Shown here: positions 36,139-45,715 of the stretch, piece after piece
How positions within the stretch are numbered: the stretch's first letter is position 1
How the letters are laid out: each line of letters opens with the position of its first letter
Assembly (NCBI GenBank): GCA_910587685.1
Contig: CAJUMY010000008.1
Coordinates: forward strand, 7,320-71,319
DNA: 64,000 nt
Direction: 5' to 3'
Source of the DNA: an uncultured Christensenellaceae bacterium
GTDB taxonomy: Bacteria; Bacillota; Clostridia; Christensenellales; UBA3700
The notes under the pieces: model-generated
Told to the model about the DNA's origin: nothing
What the model saw: the letters and a program-made list of their open reading frames with translations, nothing else
The model's database searches: none
Translations under genes and position numbers: made by a program

Positions 36139-36741
36139 TCAAATGCTTACGTAGTCGGGAAACTTTATTTTTTCGCCGTTAATTGTAAGAACGTATTTAT
36201 TTTCTTTGCCGTCAGCGTTAAAAAAAATCGTCACCGTAACAATATTATCCTTCATCTTTATAGTAGCTCTGCTGTCCTCGCCGAATACTGTAGCCGACGT
36301 ATCTTTTATCTTGAACGCCTTCATTTGACTGTCGAATTCAACGTTATCCTTTTTTATTTCGCTAACGACCGTCTCTAGCATATCTATCAAAGCTCTTTCT
36401 CTCTCGTTATATTCTTCCTCGTCTATAGCGCTCTTGACGTAATACCCCGACTCGCTCTTAACGTATGCGTAACAATATCCTTCCTCTTTAGACAGGTATC
36501 CTTCCGTTCCGTCGTCGAGTCTTCCGTACATTCCCACTCCTTTTACGTACGTCATATCGGCGTCTACGGTCTCGATCGAGAAGCTGTCTATATTCTTTCT
36601 CATGCCGTTACCTTCTTCCCTTTCATCTAAAAAACTTATAAGAACGTCAACTTCGCTCTCATAACCGTCGCAAGATACGAAAAGAGTAAAGCTAAGAGCT
36701 ATGATTATTATCAATATTGATCCTATATATCTGTTTTTCAT
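36139..36741 (-). CDS. Unknown lipoprotein (paralogue of 35038-35673)
   Basis: A 200-residue lipoprotein. ATG 36741 has AAGGG upstream and gives MKNRYIGSILIIIIALSFTLFVSC with lipobox FVSC; a start at 36762 is possible but has no ribosome-binding site. The mature protein carries SEVDVLISFLDEREEG, an acidic IDEEEYNERERALIDMLETV, then FKIKDTSATVFGEDSRATIKMKDN and KYVLTINGEKIKFPD at its end. Its length, layout and closing strand parallel the 35038-35673 protein. Function unknown. Confidence 0.65.
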   Translation of the reverse strand: MKNRYIGSILIIIIALSFTLFVSCDGYESEVDVLISFLDEREEGNGMRKNIDSFSIETVDADMTYVKGVGMYGRLDDGTEGYLSKEEGYCYAYVKSESGYYVKSAIDEEEYNERERALIDMLETVVSEIKKDNVEFDSQMKAFKIKDTSATVFGEDSRATIKMKDNIVTVTIFFNADGKENKYVLTINGEKIKFPDYVSI

Positions 36742-36927
36742 CGATCCCTTATTATTTTTCATTTAGAATAGTTTTTTTATCTATTTTTTTACTTTTACAT
36801 TATATCATATGGACGGCGAAAAACACAAATAATTATAAAAACAAGGAATAATACAACCTTTATCCAATAATATAGACCCATCTGTTGACATACTTTATCT
36901 CGTTATTTCAATATCATTTCTTTTATT

Positions 36928-36969
36928 AAAAAAGGAGAGTACTTCCAAGCGGAAATACGTTCCTTTTTT
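36928..36969. terminator. Stem-loop downstream of the permease remnant
   Basis: AAAAAAGGA (36928-36936) and TCCTTTTTT (36961-36969) pair across a 24-nt loop. Works in either direction by composition; lies 92 bp after the permease stop. Confidence 0.6.
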
Positions 36970-37060
36970 ATATATGGATCATTATGAAAAACCTTATTTT
37001 TTTATTTAACCTATACTATCTATATTTAATATCCGAAAGTATCCGTTAAACAATATATCT

Positions 37061-37660
37061 TTAGTTTCTCCTTAACATCTTTATCGGAGATATTCTCCTG
37101 ACTCGTAGAGACATCAGCATCGAAAGCAGGAATACTACGGCGTTGATTCCGATAAATATATACGCAATATACGCCCAATTAACGATAAAGCCCATACTTG
37201 CGACTCCAAACGCCGCTCCTACCGCGTCGAGAAGAGGAGTGACAAGCAGTCCTCCGAGCAGTCCTCCTACGATTCCCGCTATCAAACTCACAAAGAGCAT
37301 ACTCACCGATATTGACAGCATTATATTGAGCGAAGTGTATCCCAGCGATTTGAATATCGCGTAGTCTTCTCCTTCCTTCATGACCTTTATCTTTATTATC
37401 ATCAATAACAAGAACGCTATTATGAGTACGCCGAGTATGAAGAATACTTTTAGTATCGCGTCGCTAGCCGGCGCTGCTACGCTGAGAACTGAATTATAAA
37501 TATATCTTTCTTTATAACTTGTAGAAAGGCTCGGTTCGTCTGTCAATTCATCTTTTATATCGAACATATCGTCGATGAATCTACCCATCTCTTCTTTATT
37601 CCTGTATTCATCCTTTATATATATAAGGAGAGATAAAGACAAATTCAATATCATCTTTTT
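37061..37660 (-). pseudogene. FtsX-like ABC transporter permease, C-terminal remnant
   Basis: About 195 residues equal the last third of a MacB/BceB-type permease: a helix (VFFILGVLIIAFLLLMIIKI), the conserved KVMKEGEDYAIFKSLGYTSLNIMLSISVSMLFVSLIAGIVGGLLGG, and a final helix before RRISPIKMLRRN. The N-terminal helix and large external domain are missing. The reading frame nominally starts at a TTG (37687) inside the 3' end of the response-regulator gene, so this is a fused remnant left by a deletion, not a complete protein. Confidence 0.75.
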
Positions 37661-38307
37661 AATACGAGCATATACGCCTTTCCCCAATAAATTTTGATAA
37701 TAGCTCCTCTCTCTTCTCCTATCTTGTCCCTTATTCTCTTAATATGAACGTTGAGATTATTTTCCGTATAATAACCTTCTCCCTATACGTTATTGATTAT
37801 TTCGTATTTGTCTACTACTTTTCCCCTGTTCTCATAAAGATACATGAAGAGTTTGAACTCGAGATTTTTCATCTCTATCACTTTTTCTTCCGAAACGAGT
37901 CTCATACCGCCTTCGTCTATATCGTATTCTCTGAACTTCTTTTTGCTCTTTTCCTTTCCTTTATTCAATATATTCATTACCTTCATGAGCAGTATATTCA
38001 TCTGGAACGGCTTTACTATATAGTCGTCGGCTCCGACGCTGTAACCCATTATTATATCTTCTTCTCTTTCTCTTGCGGATATGAATATGATATGCTGAGA
38101 CTTATCGTTTTCTCTTATTCTACGGCATATATCATAACCCGACTTATTAGCGAGATTGATATCCATTATTATTATCTTATAAGTCTCTTCATTATCAAAA
38201 AACGAATCGTCCAAACAGGCGTCCGCTCTTATATTAAAATTCTCGAAATATTCTTTGAGAACGAAAGAGATCTCTTTTTCATCGTCAACTATAAGTATAT
38301 CCTTCAT
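37651..38307 (-). pseudogene. OmpR-family response regulator with an in-frame amber codon
   Basis: From ATG 38307 (AAGGAAA upstream) the receiver domain is intact: ILIVDDEKEI acidic pocket, phosphorylatable Asp in IIIMDINLANKSGYD, and the Lys in DDYIVKPFQ. The winged-helix domain follows (LEFKLFMYLYENRGKVVDKYEIINNV), but at 37783-37785 the expected Trp codon of VWG is TAG. The same frame continues with GEGYYTENNLNVHIKRIRDKIGEERGAIIKIYWGKAYM to 37651, a normal end. The protein would be about 218 residues if the amber were not there. The partner kinase and ABC ATPase are missing. Confidence 0.82.
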
Positions 38308-38906
38308 ATTTTCCTTCTTTACTAAGCGATACGGCGCTTATATAGAAATTTTATTTTTTCATTTAATAAAATATCTATGATAATATTATTTAATATTATA
38401 AAGTCTTTCTATTTTAATATTAACACTTATTATTATAATAGTAAATATAAAAATTAAATATCGAGAGTATATAATTATGACCTAATTCTTAAAAATGATA
38501 AAATTAATAATTAAAGTATTCAATAATGATATTGATAACCTTCTGTAATATGAAATAAAAAAACGCGATTATATATAATATTAATATGTTTGATTGAGAT
38601 AAATCATATTAATATAGAAGTAGATAATGTTGAGAACTTCGAATTTATATAAAATTATATATATAAAAGATAACATATATAGGTAAAAATGAAAAAAATC
38701 GCAAAAATAGATGTAGATAAAGTGTTAAGAGAAAATGAAAGTTATCAATATAAGTGTTGATAACTTAAAAACAGTTAAAAAAGAGCTATAAAATAATAAA
38801 AAGGAAATATTTGAATATCGACAAAATAATACAAAATAATTTATTATTGATGAATTATATGATATAATCAAAGAGTAACTATGTTAAACGTCTTAAGAGG
38901 AGCTAT
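38308..38906. other. 599-bp AT-rich gap without genes
   Basis: Very AT-rich, many short A/T runs and no reading frame of note. AGATAAATCATATTAATATAGAAG and similar stretches show no clear repeat structure. It separates the leftward response-regulator remnant from the rightward pseudokinase gene, so it must hold divergent promoters; none has a convincing -35/-10 pair by eye. Confidence 0.5.
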
Positions 38907-39812
38907 ATGTTATCTAAAGCGGAAGAATGCGTAAAAAACATAATATATATAGAGCTAAGAGAACACGTCGAATATCTCATAAATATAAGACGCGAGCTCG
39001 GCTATTCTATATATAACGTGAGAACGCAGGATAATAACGAATATTCCGTAAAAATATATAAAGAAGATAATAAACATAGAAAAGAAGAAGAAGAGCTATA
39101 TCGTTTGAGAAAGATGTCTCTCGTGAACGTTCCGAAAGTAATAAGAGTGACGGATAAATCAAAAGATATACCGTACGACGCGCTTATTCTCAGTAAAATA
39201 AGCGGAAGCTATAACGTAAAATTCTTTTTGAGGAAGAAGAAAAGAGAAAAAGTAGCGCGAGAAATAATAGATAATATGATAGCCGTATCTCAAGATAAGG
39301 GAGACGGAAAATTCGGAGACGTAACGGGAAAAAGATACGTGAATTACATAGACTATCTCGAGGACAGATATAAGGTAACTCTGATGAAGGCAAGATTCCT
39401 TCTCGAAAAGAAGAAAATAACCTTTGAAGAACTCATGAGAGCGGAAGAACTGTATAATAATATAAAGCAAGTATTCGGAGAAGAGGAGATAAAGCCGGCT
39501 CTCGTTCACGGATATTATTCTCTTGATAATATAAGAATAGACGTCAGGAATGGAGAAATAAAGATAGTGGTCAATCCGCTCAATTCGTTTTACGGCGACG
39601 AGGAATATAATCTCGTCAATTTAATGACCCCTCTCGGAAAAAAATACAAGCTCTTCGAGATATATAAAGAAAAGAAAGGAATAAGTAATAATTTTAATAA
39701 AAAAGCAGAGATATACAGAACATTTTTTGAAATAGAGGAGAAGTACGGCGAGATGACTATAGGACAGCTAGAAAAGAAGAGAATGAGAAAGAGATACAAG
39801 AACGTTCAATAA
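38907..39812 (+). CDS. Degenerate APH/fructosamine-kinase-fold protein (predicted pseudokinase)
   Basis: A 301-residue kinase-fold protein. The Lys of YSVKIYKED aligns with the ATP-binding Lys, and the lobes keep the APH plan (YNVRTQDNNEYSVKIY, IPYDALILSKISG, then a helical region rich in Lys/Glu). The catalytic loop should read HGDxxxxN but is HGYYSLDNIRID, with Tyr in place of the catalytic Asp. The metal-binding Asp is also lost: IVVNPLNSFYGDEEYNL where active relatives have ID. The Asn and the GDxExxL strand are kept. It could bind nucleotide without catalysis. RBS AGAGGAG. Possible alternative: a true enzyme with shifted chemistry. Confidence 0.7.
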   Translation: MLSKAEECVKNIIYIELREHVEYLINIRRELGYSIYNVRTQDNNEYSVKIYKEDNKHRKEEEELYRLRKMSLVNVPKVIRVTDKSKDIPYDALILSKISGSYNVKFFLRKKKREKVAREIIDNMIAVSQDKGDGKFGDVTGKRYVNYIDYLEDRYKVTLMKARFLLEKKKITFEELMRAEELYNNIKQVFGEEEIKPALVHGYYSLDNIRIDVRNGEIKIVVNPLNSFYGDEEYNLVNLMTPLGKKYKLFEIYKEKKGISNNFNKKAEIYRTFFEIEEKYGEMTIGQLEKKRMRKRYKNVQ

Positions 39813-39834
39813 AAATATATTATAGGCTATAAAG

Positions 39835-39872
39835 GCGTTGCTATTAAAAGAATTTAACAGCAACGTTTTTTT
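39835..39872 (+). terminator. Terminator of the pseudokinase-like gene
   Basis: GCGTTGCTATTAAA pairs with TTTAACAGCAACG across a short loop, followed by TTTTTTTATTTT. Confidence 0.85.
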
Positions 39873-39941
39873 ATTTTCATATTATAGTAAAAGAAGATTG
39901 TAATAAAAATAAAGATAAGAAGATAATATTTAATAAAAGAA

Positions 39942-40631
39942 TCATAGTTTTTCTAAAATATTTCCGTTAAAAAAATAAATATCTTCTTTTTTATATCCGT
40001 ATGAGCCGTTTTTCCTTGAAACGTGAGGTTCGAAAGTAAAATATTTTACGCTTGAAAGTTTTTTCCCGTTACCTTTTTCAATATAGATCCTATTGTTTTT
40101 GAATTTTTCGATCGAGTGACCTAAATTATCCGAAAAATCCAAATTGATATAGCCGAGAGAAGAAATCATTTTGTTAAAATGCTCGTATATATCTTCGAAA
40201 GTAGCGTCGGGATGAGCGAAGGAAACTAGTTCTTCGTGCAATAAGTTTTCTGTGATGAGACCGCTCTTCCATTCCTCGTTTTTTATATCGCCGATATTTT
40301 CTTTTATATCGCCGTCTTCAATTATCAGCGTTCTTGCGAAGTCTCCCCATATCCTATTTTTAGACGGCGACAAATCTATAGTTATGATATCGTTTGTCTC
40401 TATGTTTTTTTGAGACGGTATATATTTCTTTCCGGAGACTGATAATAAGGTCTCTTCTCCGGAAAATATAAGAGCTCCTACGTTATGATACCAGAACGAA
40501 GTCGCGCCGAGTTCTTTCATTTTATTTTCGGCGAGTTTCTTTAACTCTATAATTGACGTACCGACTTTTATTTTTGTCTTTATATAAGATAAAGTGAGTT
40601 TTGCTATGTTCTGAACTTCAAGATGAGTCAT
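39942..40631 (-). CDS. M24 (methionine aminopeptidase / Xaa-Pro peptidase fold) protein
   Basis: A 229-residue pita-bread-fold protein. Metal-ligand candidates in order are the two Asp of ITIDLSPSKNRIWGDFARTL, the His of NLGHSIE, the Glu of FTFEPHV, and the Glu of YKKEDIYFF, so all five classic positions are present. The N-terminal half of prolidase-type members is missing, giving a length close to single-domain methionine aminopeptidases. Substrate unknown. No operon partner; the gyrA terminator region lies on its downstream side. Confidence 0.75.
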   Translation of the reverse strand: MTHLEVQNIAKLTLSYIKTKIKVGTSIIELKKLAENKMKELGATSFWYHNVGALIFSGEETLLSVSGKKYIPSQKNIETNDIITIDLSPSKNRIWGDFARTLIIEDGDIKENIGDIKNEEWKSGLITENLLHEELVSFAHPDATFEDIYEHFNKMISSLGYINLDFSDNLGHSIEKFKNNRIYIEKGNGKKLSSVKYFTFEPHVSRKNGSYGYKKEDIYFFNGNILEKL

Positions 40632-40755
40632 CGCGTTATGCGTTCCTTTGAAAATGTTTTATAGGATTGATATAAAAATAGTATCATATTTTTGACAAAT
40701 TGTCGAGATAAAGAATAATATATTATTTTTCCGAGAAATAAAAAACGATAATAAT

Positions 40756-40793
40756 AAAAACAGCGTATATATAGTATATGTACGCTGTTTTTT
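40756..40793 (-). terminator. Terminator of the recF-gyrB-gyrA group
   Basis: AAAACAGCGTA (40757-40767) and TACGCTGTTTT (40781-40791) pair perfectly; leftward it runs into TTTTTATTATTATC. It lies 98 bp past the gyrA stop. Confidence 0.85.
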
Positions 40794-40890
40794 ATGTTTA
40801 TAAAGATAATGTCACCGTAATAGATACGATATAAAATGTATTTATATCAAGTATTGATATAGAGCGATAACTTAAATATATAAGTCGTTA

Positions 40891-43446
40891 TCAGAGGTCT
40901 TCTTCGCTTTCGCTATGCTTTATCTCTTCGCTCATAGACGCGTTATCGTTCTTGATATTTTCCTCTTCGGCTTTTTCGAGAGTGTCTTCATCCATTCTCG
41001 GAACTACGGTGAAGGAACATACCTTAGATTCGTCGCCCTTCATTCTCATAACTCTGACGCCTTGAGTCGAACGTCCTATCTTGGATATCTCGCTCGCGTT
41101 GATACGGATGATAGTGCCGTTATCGGATATTATCATTATATCGTCGTCGGGAGTTACGAGTTTCAAGTTGACTATGTTGCCCGTCTTGTCATTGAGAGTA
41201 CCTACCTTGATTCCCTTGCCGCCTCGCGACTGGAGACGGTATTCAGATATATCGGTCCTCTTTCCGAATCCGTTCTCGGTAAGAGTCATGACCTCAGCGC
41301 CGTCCTTTACGATAGTCATATCTACTACCGATTCGTTATCGTCGAGACTTATAGACTTGACGCCCTGCGACGTACGTCCCGTAGGTCTTACGCCCTGTTC
41401 TGCGAATCTTATACACTTACCTCCTGACGATGCGAGCAGGAGTTCGTCCTCGCCGCCAGTTATTTGAGCTGAAATGAGTTCGTCGCCGTCGTTGAGCGTT
41501 ATAGCTATCTTGCCGTCGTTACGTATAGAAGCGAATTCTTCGAGCTTGGTCTTTTTGATGAGTCCTTGCTTTGTCGCGAGCATGAGATAGCCTTGAGTAT
41601 TAGTAGGCAGCGGCATGAACGCGTTGACCTTTTCTCCGTCGGCGAGATTGAGAAGATTGACTATAGCCCTTCCCTTTGCAGTTCTTGAAGATTCAGGTAT
41701 CTCGTACGCCTTTATTCTGTATACTTTACCTCTATTAGTAAAGAAGAGGAGAGGTTCGTGCGTGTTCGTCATGAAGAGGTTTTCGACGAAATCTTCGTCT
41801 TTAGTCTTATGAGCCTGCACTCCCGTACCGCCTCTGTGCTGAGCTCTGTACTCCGATATAGGCATTCTCTTGATATATCCGAAGTGAGTCATAGAGACTA
41901 TGATGTCTTCCTGTTCGATGAGATCCTCTATGTCGATAGAGCTGAAGTCGTAGGTTATCTCGCTCTTTCTCGGAGTAGAATACTTATTCTTTATCTCCGT
42001 CATTTCCGTCTTGATTATCTCTATCACTCTCTCTTCGGAGGCGAGTATAGCTCTGTATTCCGCTATATCCTTCTCGAGCGCGCCGAGCTCGGCGTTGAGC
42101 TTCTCGACTTCGAGATGGGAAAGTCTCTGCAACTTCATTTCGAGGATCGCATTCGCCTGCTTTTGAGAAAGCTCGAACGCTTCCGTCAATTTGTTAGCGG
42201 CGTCGGTCTTGTCCTCGGAACTCTTTATGATGGCGATAACTTCGTCGATATTGGCAAGGGCTTTGACGAGACCCAAAAGGATATGCTCTTTCTCGAGAGC
42301 TTTGTCGAGATCGTACTGGGTACGCCTTACGATAACGCTCTTCTGATGGCGTACGTAGGCCTCAAGTATCTCTTTGAGGTTGAGTATCTTCGGTCTGCCG
42401 TCGACGAGCGCGAGCATTATCATGCTGTTGCTTATCTGCATATTCGTGTGTTTGTAGAGCATATTGAGAACGACCTGCGGATTTGCGTCCTTTTTGATGT
42501 CGATAACGACTCTCATGCCGTCTCTGTCCGACTCTTCCTGAACGTCGGATATGCCCTCTATCTTTTTCTGCTTGACTAGCTCTGCGATGGTCTCGATGAG
42601 TTTCGCTTTATTGACCTGATAAGGTATTTCCGTGACTACGATACGGCTTCTCGTACCATTGTTGAACTCCTCTATCTCGGCTCTGGCTCTCAGTATCGCT
42701 ATACCGCGACCCGTCCTATATGCCTTCTTGATCCCGCTCTTTCCCATGATGAGAGCGCCTGTAGGATAGTCGGGCGCGGGAATGATATCCATGAGCTCGT
42801 CTATCGTTATATCGGGATTGTCAAGGAGCGCTATAGTGCCGTCTATGACCTCTCCGAGATTGTGCGGCGGGATACTTGTCGCCATACCTACCGCGATACC
42901 GTCGGAACCGTTGACGAGTACGTTCGGGAATCTCGACGGCAAGACTACCGGCTGTTCAAGCGTGTCGTCGAAGTTTGGATAATAATCGACGGTCTTCTTG
43001 TCTATGTCTCTGAGCATTTCGCCAGCTATCTTGCTAAGTCTCGCCTCTGTATAACGCTGAGCCGCGGGGGGATCGCCGTCCACCGAGCCGAAGTTACCGT
43101 GTCCGTCGACGAGCGTACACCTTATAGAGAAGTCTTGCGCCAGTCTAACGAGCGCTTCGTATACAGCAGAATCGCCGTGAGGGTGATATTTACCGAGTAC
43201 GTCTCCGACGATCCTCGCGCATTTTCTGTACGGTTTGTCAGCCGAAAGACCTAGCTCGTTCATCGCGTAAAGGATACGTCTGTGAACGGGTTTTAAGCCG
43301 TCTCTGACGTCCGGTATGGCTCTTGAAACGTTGACCGCCATCGCGTATGCAATAAAGGAGGTCTTCATTTCCTTGTTTACTTCTTTTTGTATTATGTTCG
43401 ACCTCGAAAGCATCTCGAGGATATTGTCGTCTCTTTTCTCTGCCAT
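40891..43446 (-). CDS. gyrA: DNA gyrase subunit A
   Basis: An 851-residue breakage-reunion subunit of gyrase, which with GyrB introduces negative supercoils. The winged-helix region has YRKCARIVGDVLGKYHPHGDSAVYEALVRLAQDFSIR; the catalytic Tyr follows in AAQRYTEARLSKIA. The quinolone-contact positions are the wild-type Ser and an acidic Glu (HPHGDSAVYE), as in many Bacillota. The GyrA box QRGGKG occurs as SRGGKGIKVG in the six-bladed C-terminal domain, and an acidic tail closes the protein. It begins 9 bp after the gyrB stop with AAGGAGG before the ATG, so the two are co-translated. Confidence 0.97.
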   Translation of the reverse strand: MAEKRDDNILEMLSRSNIIQKEVNKEMKTSFIAYAMAVNVSRAIPDVRDGLKPVHRRILYAMNELGLSADKPYRKCARIVGDVLGKYHPHGDSAVYEALVRLAQDFSIRCTLVDGHGNFGSVDGDPPAAQRYTEARLSKIAGEMLRDIDKKTVDYYPNFDDTLEQPVVLPSRFPNVLVNGSDGIAVGMATSIPPHNLGEVIDGTIALLDNPDITIDELMDIIPAPDYPTGALIMGKSGIKKAYRTGRGIAILRARAEIEEFNNGTRSRIVVTEIPYQVNKAKLIETIAELVKQKKIEGISDVQEESDRDGMRVVIDIKKDANPQVVLNMLYKHTNMQISNSMIMLALVDGRPKILNLKEILEAYVRHQKSVIVRRTQYDLDKALEKEHILLGLVKALANIDEVIAIIKSSEDKTDAANKLTEAFELSQKQANAILEMKLQRLSHLEVEKLNAELGALEKDIAEYRAILASEERVIEIIKTEMTEIKNKYSTPRKSEITYDFSSIDIEDLIEQEDIIVSMTHFGYIKRMPISEYRAQHRGGTGVQAHKTKDEDFVENLFMTNTHEPLLFFTNRGKVYRIKAYEIPESSRTAKGRAIVNLLNLADGEKVNAFMPLPTNTQGYLMLATKQGLIKKTKLEEFASIRNDGKIAITLNDGDELISAQITGGEDELLLASSGGKCIRFAEQGVRPTGRTSQGVKSISLDDNESVVDMTIVKDGAEVMTLTENGFGKRTDISEYRLQSRGGKGIKVGTLNDKTGNIVNLKLVTPDDDIMIISDNGTIIRINASEISKIGRSTQGVRVMRMKGDESKVCSFTVVPRMDEDTLEKAEEENIKNDNASMSEEIKHSESEEDL

Positions 43447-43455
43447 AATTCCTCC

Positions 43456-45357
43456 TTAAATGTCAAGATCTTTGACAAGATCGGCGTTCTCTTCGATAAA
43501 GCGTCTTCTTCTTTCGGGTTCGTCGCCCATAAGGAGAGAGAATATCTCGTTCGCCTGTTCGGCGTCCTCTATCTTGACCTGAATGAGAGTCCTCGTCTCG
43601 GGATTCATAGTAGTAGACCAAAGTTGTTCGGCGTTCATCTCTCCGAGACCTTTGTAACGCTGCAGTTCGCCCTTTCTGTCGATGCTCTGGAGATATTCTT
43701 CAAGCGACGCGTCGTCGTAGAAGTATCTCTCCTGTTTTCCGCCTCTCGTTACCTTGTAGAGCGGAGGCTGAGCGATGTATACGTGACCCTGTTCGATAAC
43801 GGGACGCATGTATCTGAAGAAGAACGTCAGCATAAGTATTCTGATATGACTTCCGTCTACGTCGGCATCGGTCATACATATTATTCTGTCATAGCGGAGT
43901 TTCGACGGGTCGCAGTCCTCGTTGATGCCGCAACCGAAAGCCGTTATCATAGCTCTTATTTCTTCGTTTTCGAGCGCTCTGTTGATACGGACCTTCTCGA
44001 CGTTGAGGATCTTGCCCCTTAGCGGAAGTATAGCTTGGAAACGCCTGTCTCTTCCCTGCTTTGCCGTACCGCCTGCGGAATCTCCCTCGACCATGTATAT
44101 TTCGCATTTCTTGGGATCTTTATCGGTACAGTCGGCAAGTTTTCCGGGGAGCGTAGTCGATTCGAGGACCGACTTACGTCTCGTGAGGTCTCTCGCGTTA
44201 CGCGCCGCCTCTCTCGCCTTCTTTGCCGTTATGCTCTTGAGAATGAGTTCCTTAGCTATCTTTGGGTTTTCCTCGAGGAACGAACCGAATTCGTCTTGCA
44301 TAGCTTTCGTAACGACGGCTCTCATAAAGCTGTTGCCGAGCTTGGTCTTGGTCTGACCTTCGAACTGCGGATCGATGAGTTTTACCGATATTACCGCGAC
44401 GATGCCTTCTCTGACGTCTTCGCCCGAAAGTTTTTCCTCGCCCTTTAGTATGTTGAACGTCTTTCCGTAGTCGTTAAATAGCTTCGTCAGACTGTTCTTG
44501 AATCCGTCAAGGTGAGTTCCGCCTTCTTCCGTATTGATGTTGTTGGCGAAAGAATATATAGACTCGTTGTACGAATCGTTGTACTGGAGAGCTACCTCTA
44601 CCTGATATTCGTCGTTGACCTCTTGAAAATAAAATGGCTTTTCAAGCATCGGAGTACGGCTGTTGATGTTCTCGACGTATTCTACGATGCCGCCTTCGAA
44701 GTGGAAAGTCTCTTCCTGTTCCTGACCGACTCTCGAGTCCTTGAGCGCTATCTTTAGTCCTTTGTTCAGGAAAGCAAGCTCTCTCAAACGGTGCTTTAGC
44801 GTATTGTACTGGAAATAAGTGGTCTCGAATATCGTGTCGTCGGGATAGAAAACTATCTTGGTTCCCGTCGTGTCGGCGTCGCCTACTACCGAAAGCGGTC
44901 TTTGAGCTATGCCTCTGTTGAAAACTATCTTATGAAGTTTTCCGTTCTGTCTGACTTCCGCTTCGAGCCATTCCGATAACGCATTGACGCACGATACGCC
45001 TACGCCGTGCAGTCCGCCCGAAAATTTATATCCGCCGCCGCCGAATTTGCCGCCTGCGTGAAGTTTTGTCAAAACGACCTCGACCGCCGACTTTCCTTCC
45101 TGCGGAATGATACCGGTCGGGATACCTCTTCCGTTATCCGTTACGGAAATCGCGCCGTCGCGCGTGATCTCTACCAATATCGTATCGCAATGCCCCGCCA
45201 TAGCTTCGTCGATACTGTTATCTACGACCTCGTATACGAGATGGTGCAATCCTCTCTCGTCGGTCGAACCGATGTACATACCGGGACGCTTTCTTACCGG
45301 CTCGAGTCCTTCGAGCACCTGTATCGCGCCTTCGTCGTAAACTCTTTCTTCGCTCAT
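43456..45357 (-). CDS. gyrB: DNA gyrase subunit B
   Basis: A 633-residue ATPase subunit of gyrase. The GHKL ATP-binding motifs are EVVDNSIDEAMAGHCD, DNGRGIPTGI and GGGGYKFSGGLHGVGVSCVNALSE; the TOPRIM domain has YMVEGDSAGGTAKQGRDRRFQAILPLRGKILNVEK and MTDADVDGSHIR. No intein or insertion. An upstream in-frame start gives 30 extra residues, but ATG 45357 has AGGAGG before it and the usual N-terminus, so it is preferred. Followed by gyrA. Confidence 0.97.
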   Translation of the reverse strand: MSEERVYDEGAIQVLEGLEPVRKRPGMYIGSTDERGLHHLVYEVVDNSIDEAMAGHCDTILVEITRDGAISVTDNGRGIPTGIIPQEGKSAVEVVLTKLHAGGKFGGGGYKFSGGLHGVGVSCVNALSEWLEAEVRQNGKLHKIVFNRGIAQRPLSVVGDADTTGTKIVFYPDDTIFETTYFQYNTLKHRLRELAFLNKGLKIALKDSRVGQEQEETFHFEGGIVEYVENINSRTPMLEKPFYFQEVNDEYQVEVALQYNDSYNESIYSFANNINTEEGGTHLDGFKNSLTKLFNDYGKTFNILKGEEKLSGEDVREGIVAVISVKLIDPQFEGQTKTKLGNSFMRAVVTKAMQDEFGSFLEENPKIAKELILKSITAKKAREAARNARDLTRRKSVLESTTLPGKLADCTDKDPKKCEIYMVEGDSAGGTAKQGRDRRFQAILPLRGKILNVEKVRINRALENEEIRAMITAFGCGINEDCDPSKLRYDRIICMTDADVDGSHIRILMLTFFFRYMRPVIEQGHVYIAQPPLYKVTRGGKQERYFYDDASLEEYLQSIDRKGELQRYKGLGEMNAEQLWSTTMNPETRTLIQVKIEDAEQANEIFSLLMGDEPERRRRFIEENADLVKDLDI

Positions 45358-45690
45358 TAATACCTCCTTATGTTTCCGATAATCGAATTTTAGTGTAATT
45401 AGCTTTTTATTATCTTGCCTAAAGACCGTTCTCGCCTGTTTCGGCAAGCCGTATATGACGCCGTATTCTTTTTGCGGATATTAACTCAAGCGTTACGTCC
45501 GCGTCGGTGATGATACTCTTAGCTTTAACGGATGGATTTTAATATCCGTACGCTAATATATTATAGTTGAAATACTATATATAGTTATTCAAGCTAAAGA
45601 AGTATTATAATATATAAAATATTATAACACTATATAGACGAAAAGGGAAGAAGAAAATTGAAAAAAGTTGCGAAAAATCATAAAAAATAT
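45358..45690. other. Intergenic region between recF and gyrB
   Basis: About 330 bp. The recF-proximal half (45540-45650) is extremely AT-rich with several TATAAT-like hexamers on the minus strand, a plausible place for the gyrB promoter, but no unambiguous -35 is visible. Nothing else recognised. Confidence 0.45.
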
Positions 45691-45715
45691 CCCCTCGCCG
45701 TTACTTTTCGAGGGG
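45691..45715 (-). terminator. Hairpin terminator overlapping the recF stop codon
   Basis: CCCCTCG (45691-45697) and CGAGGGG (45709-45715) flank the recF stop (45701-45703). Leftward, ATATTTTTTATG follows. The stop codon lies inside the loop. Confidence 0.75.

Noticed and set aside
37783..37785. In-frame TAG in the response regulator as a sign of a recoded stop codon
   Set aside because: sigH and the 32745-33392 gene end in TAG normally, and no other gene reads through TAG, so a simple nonsense mutation is more likely.
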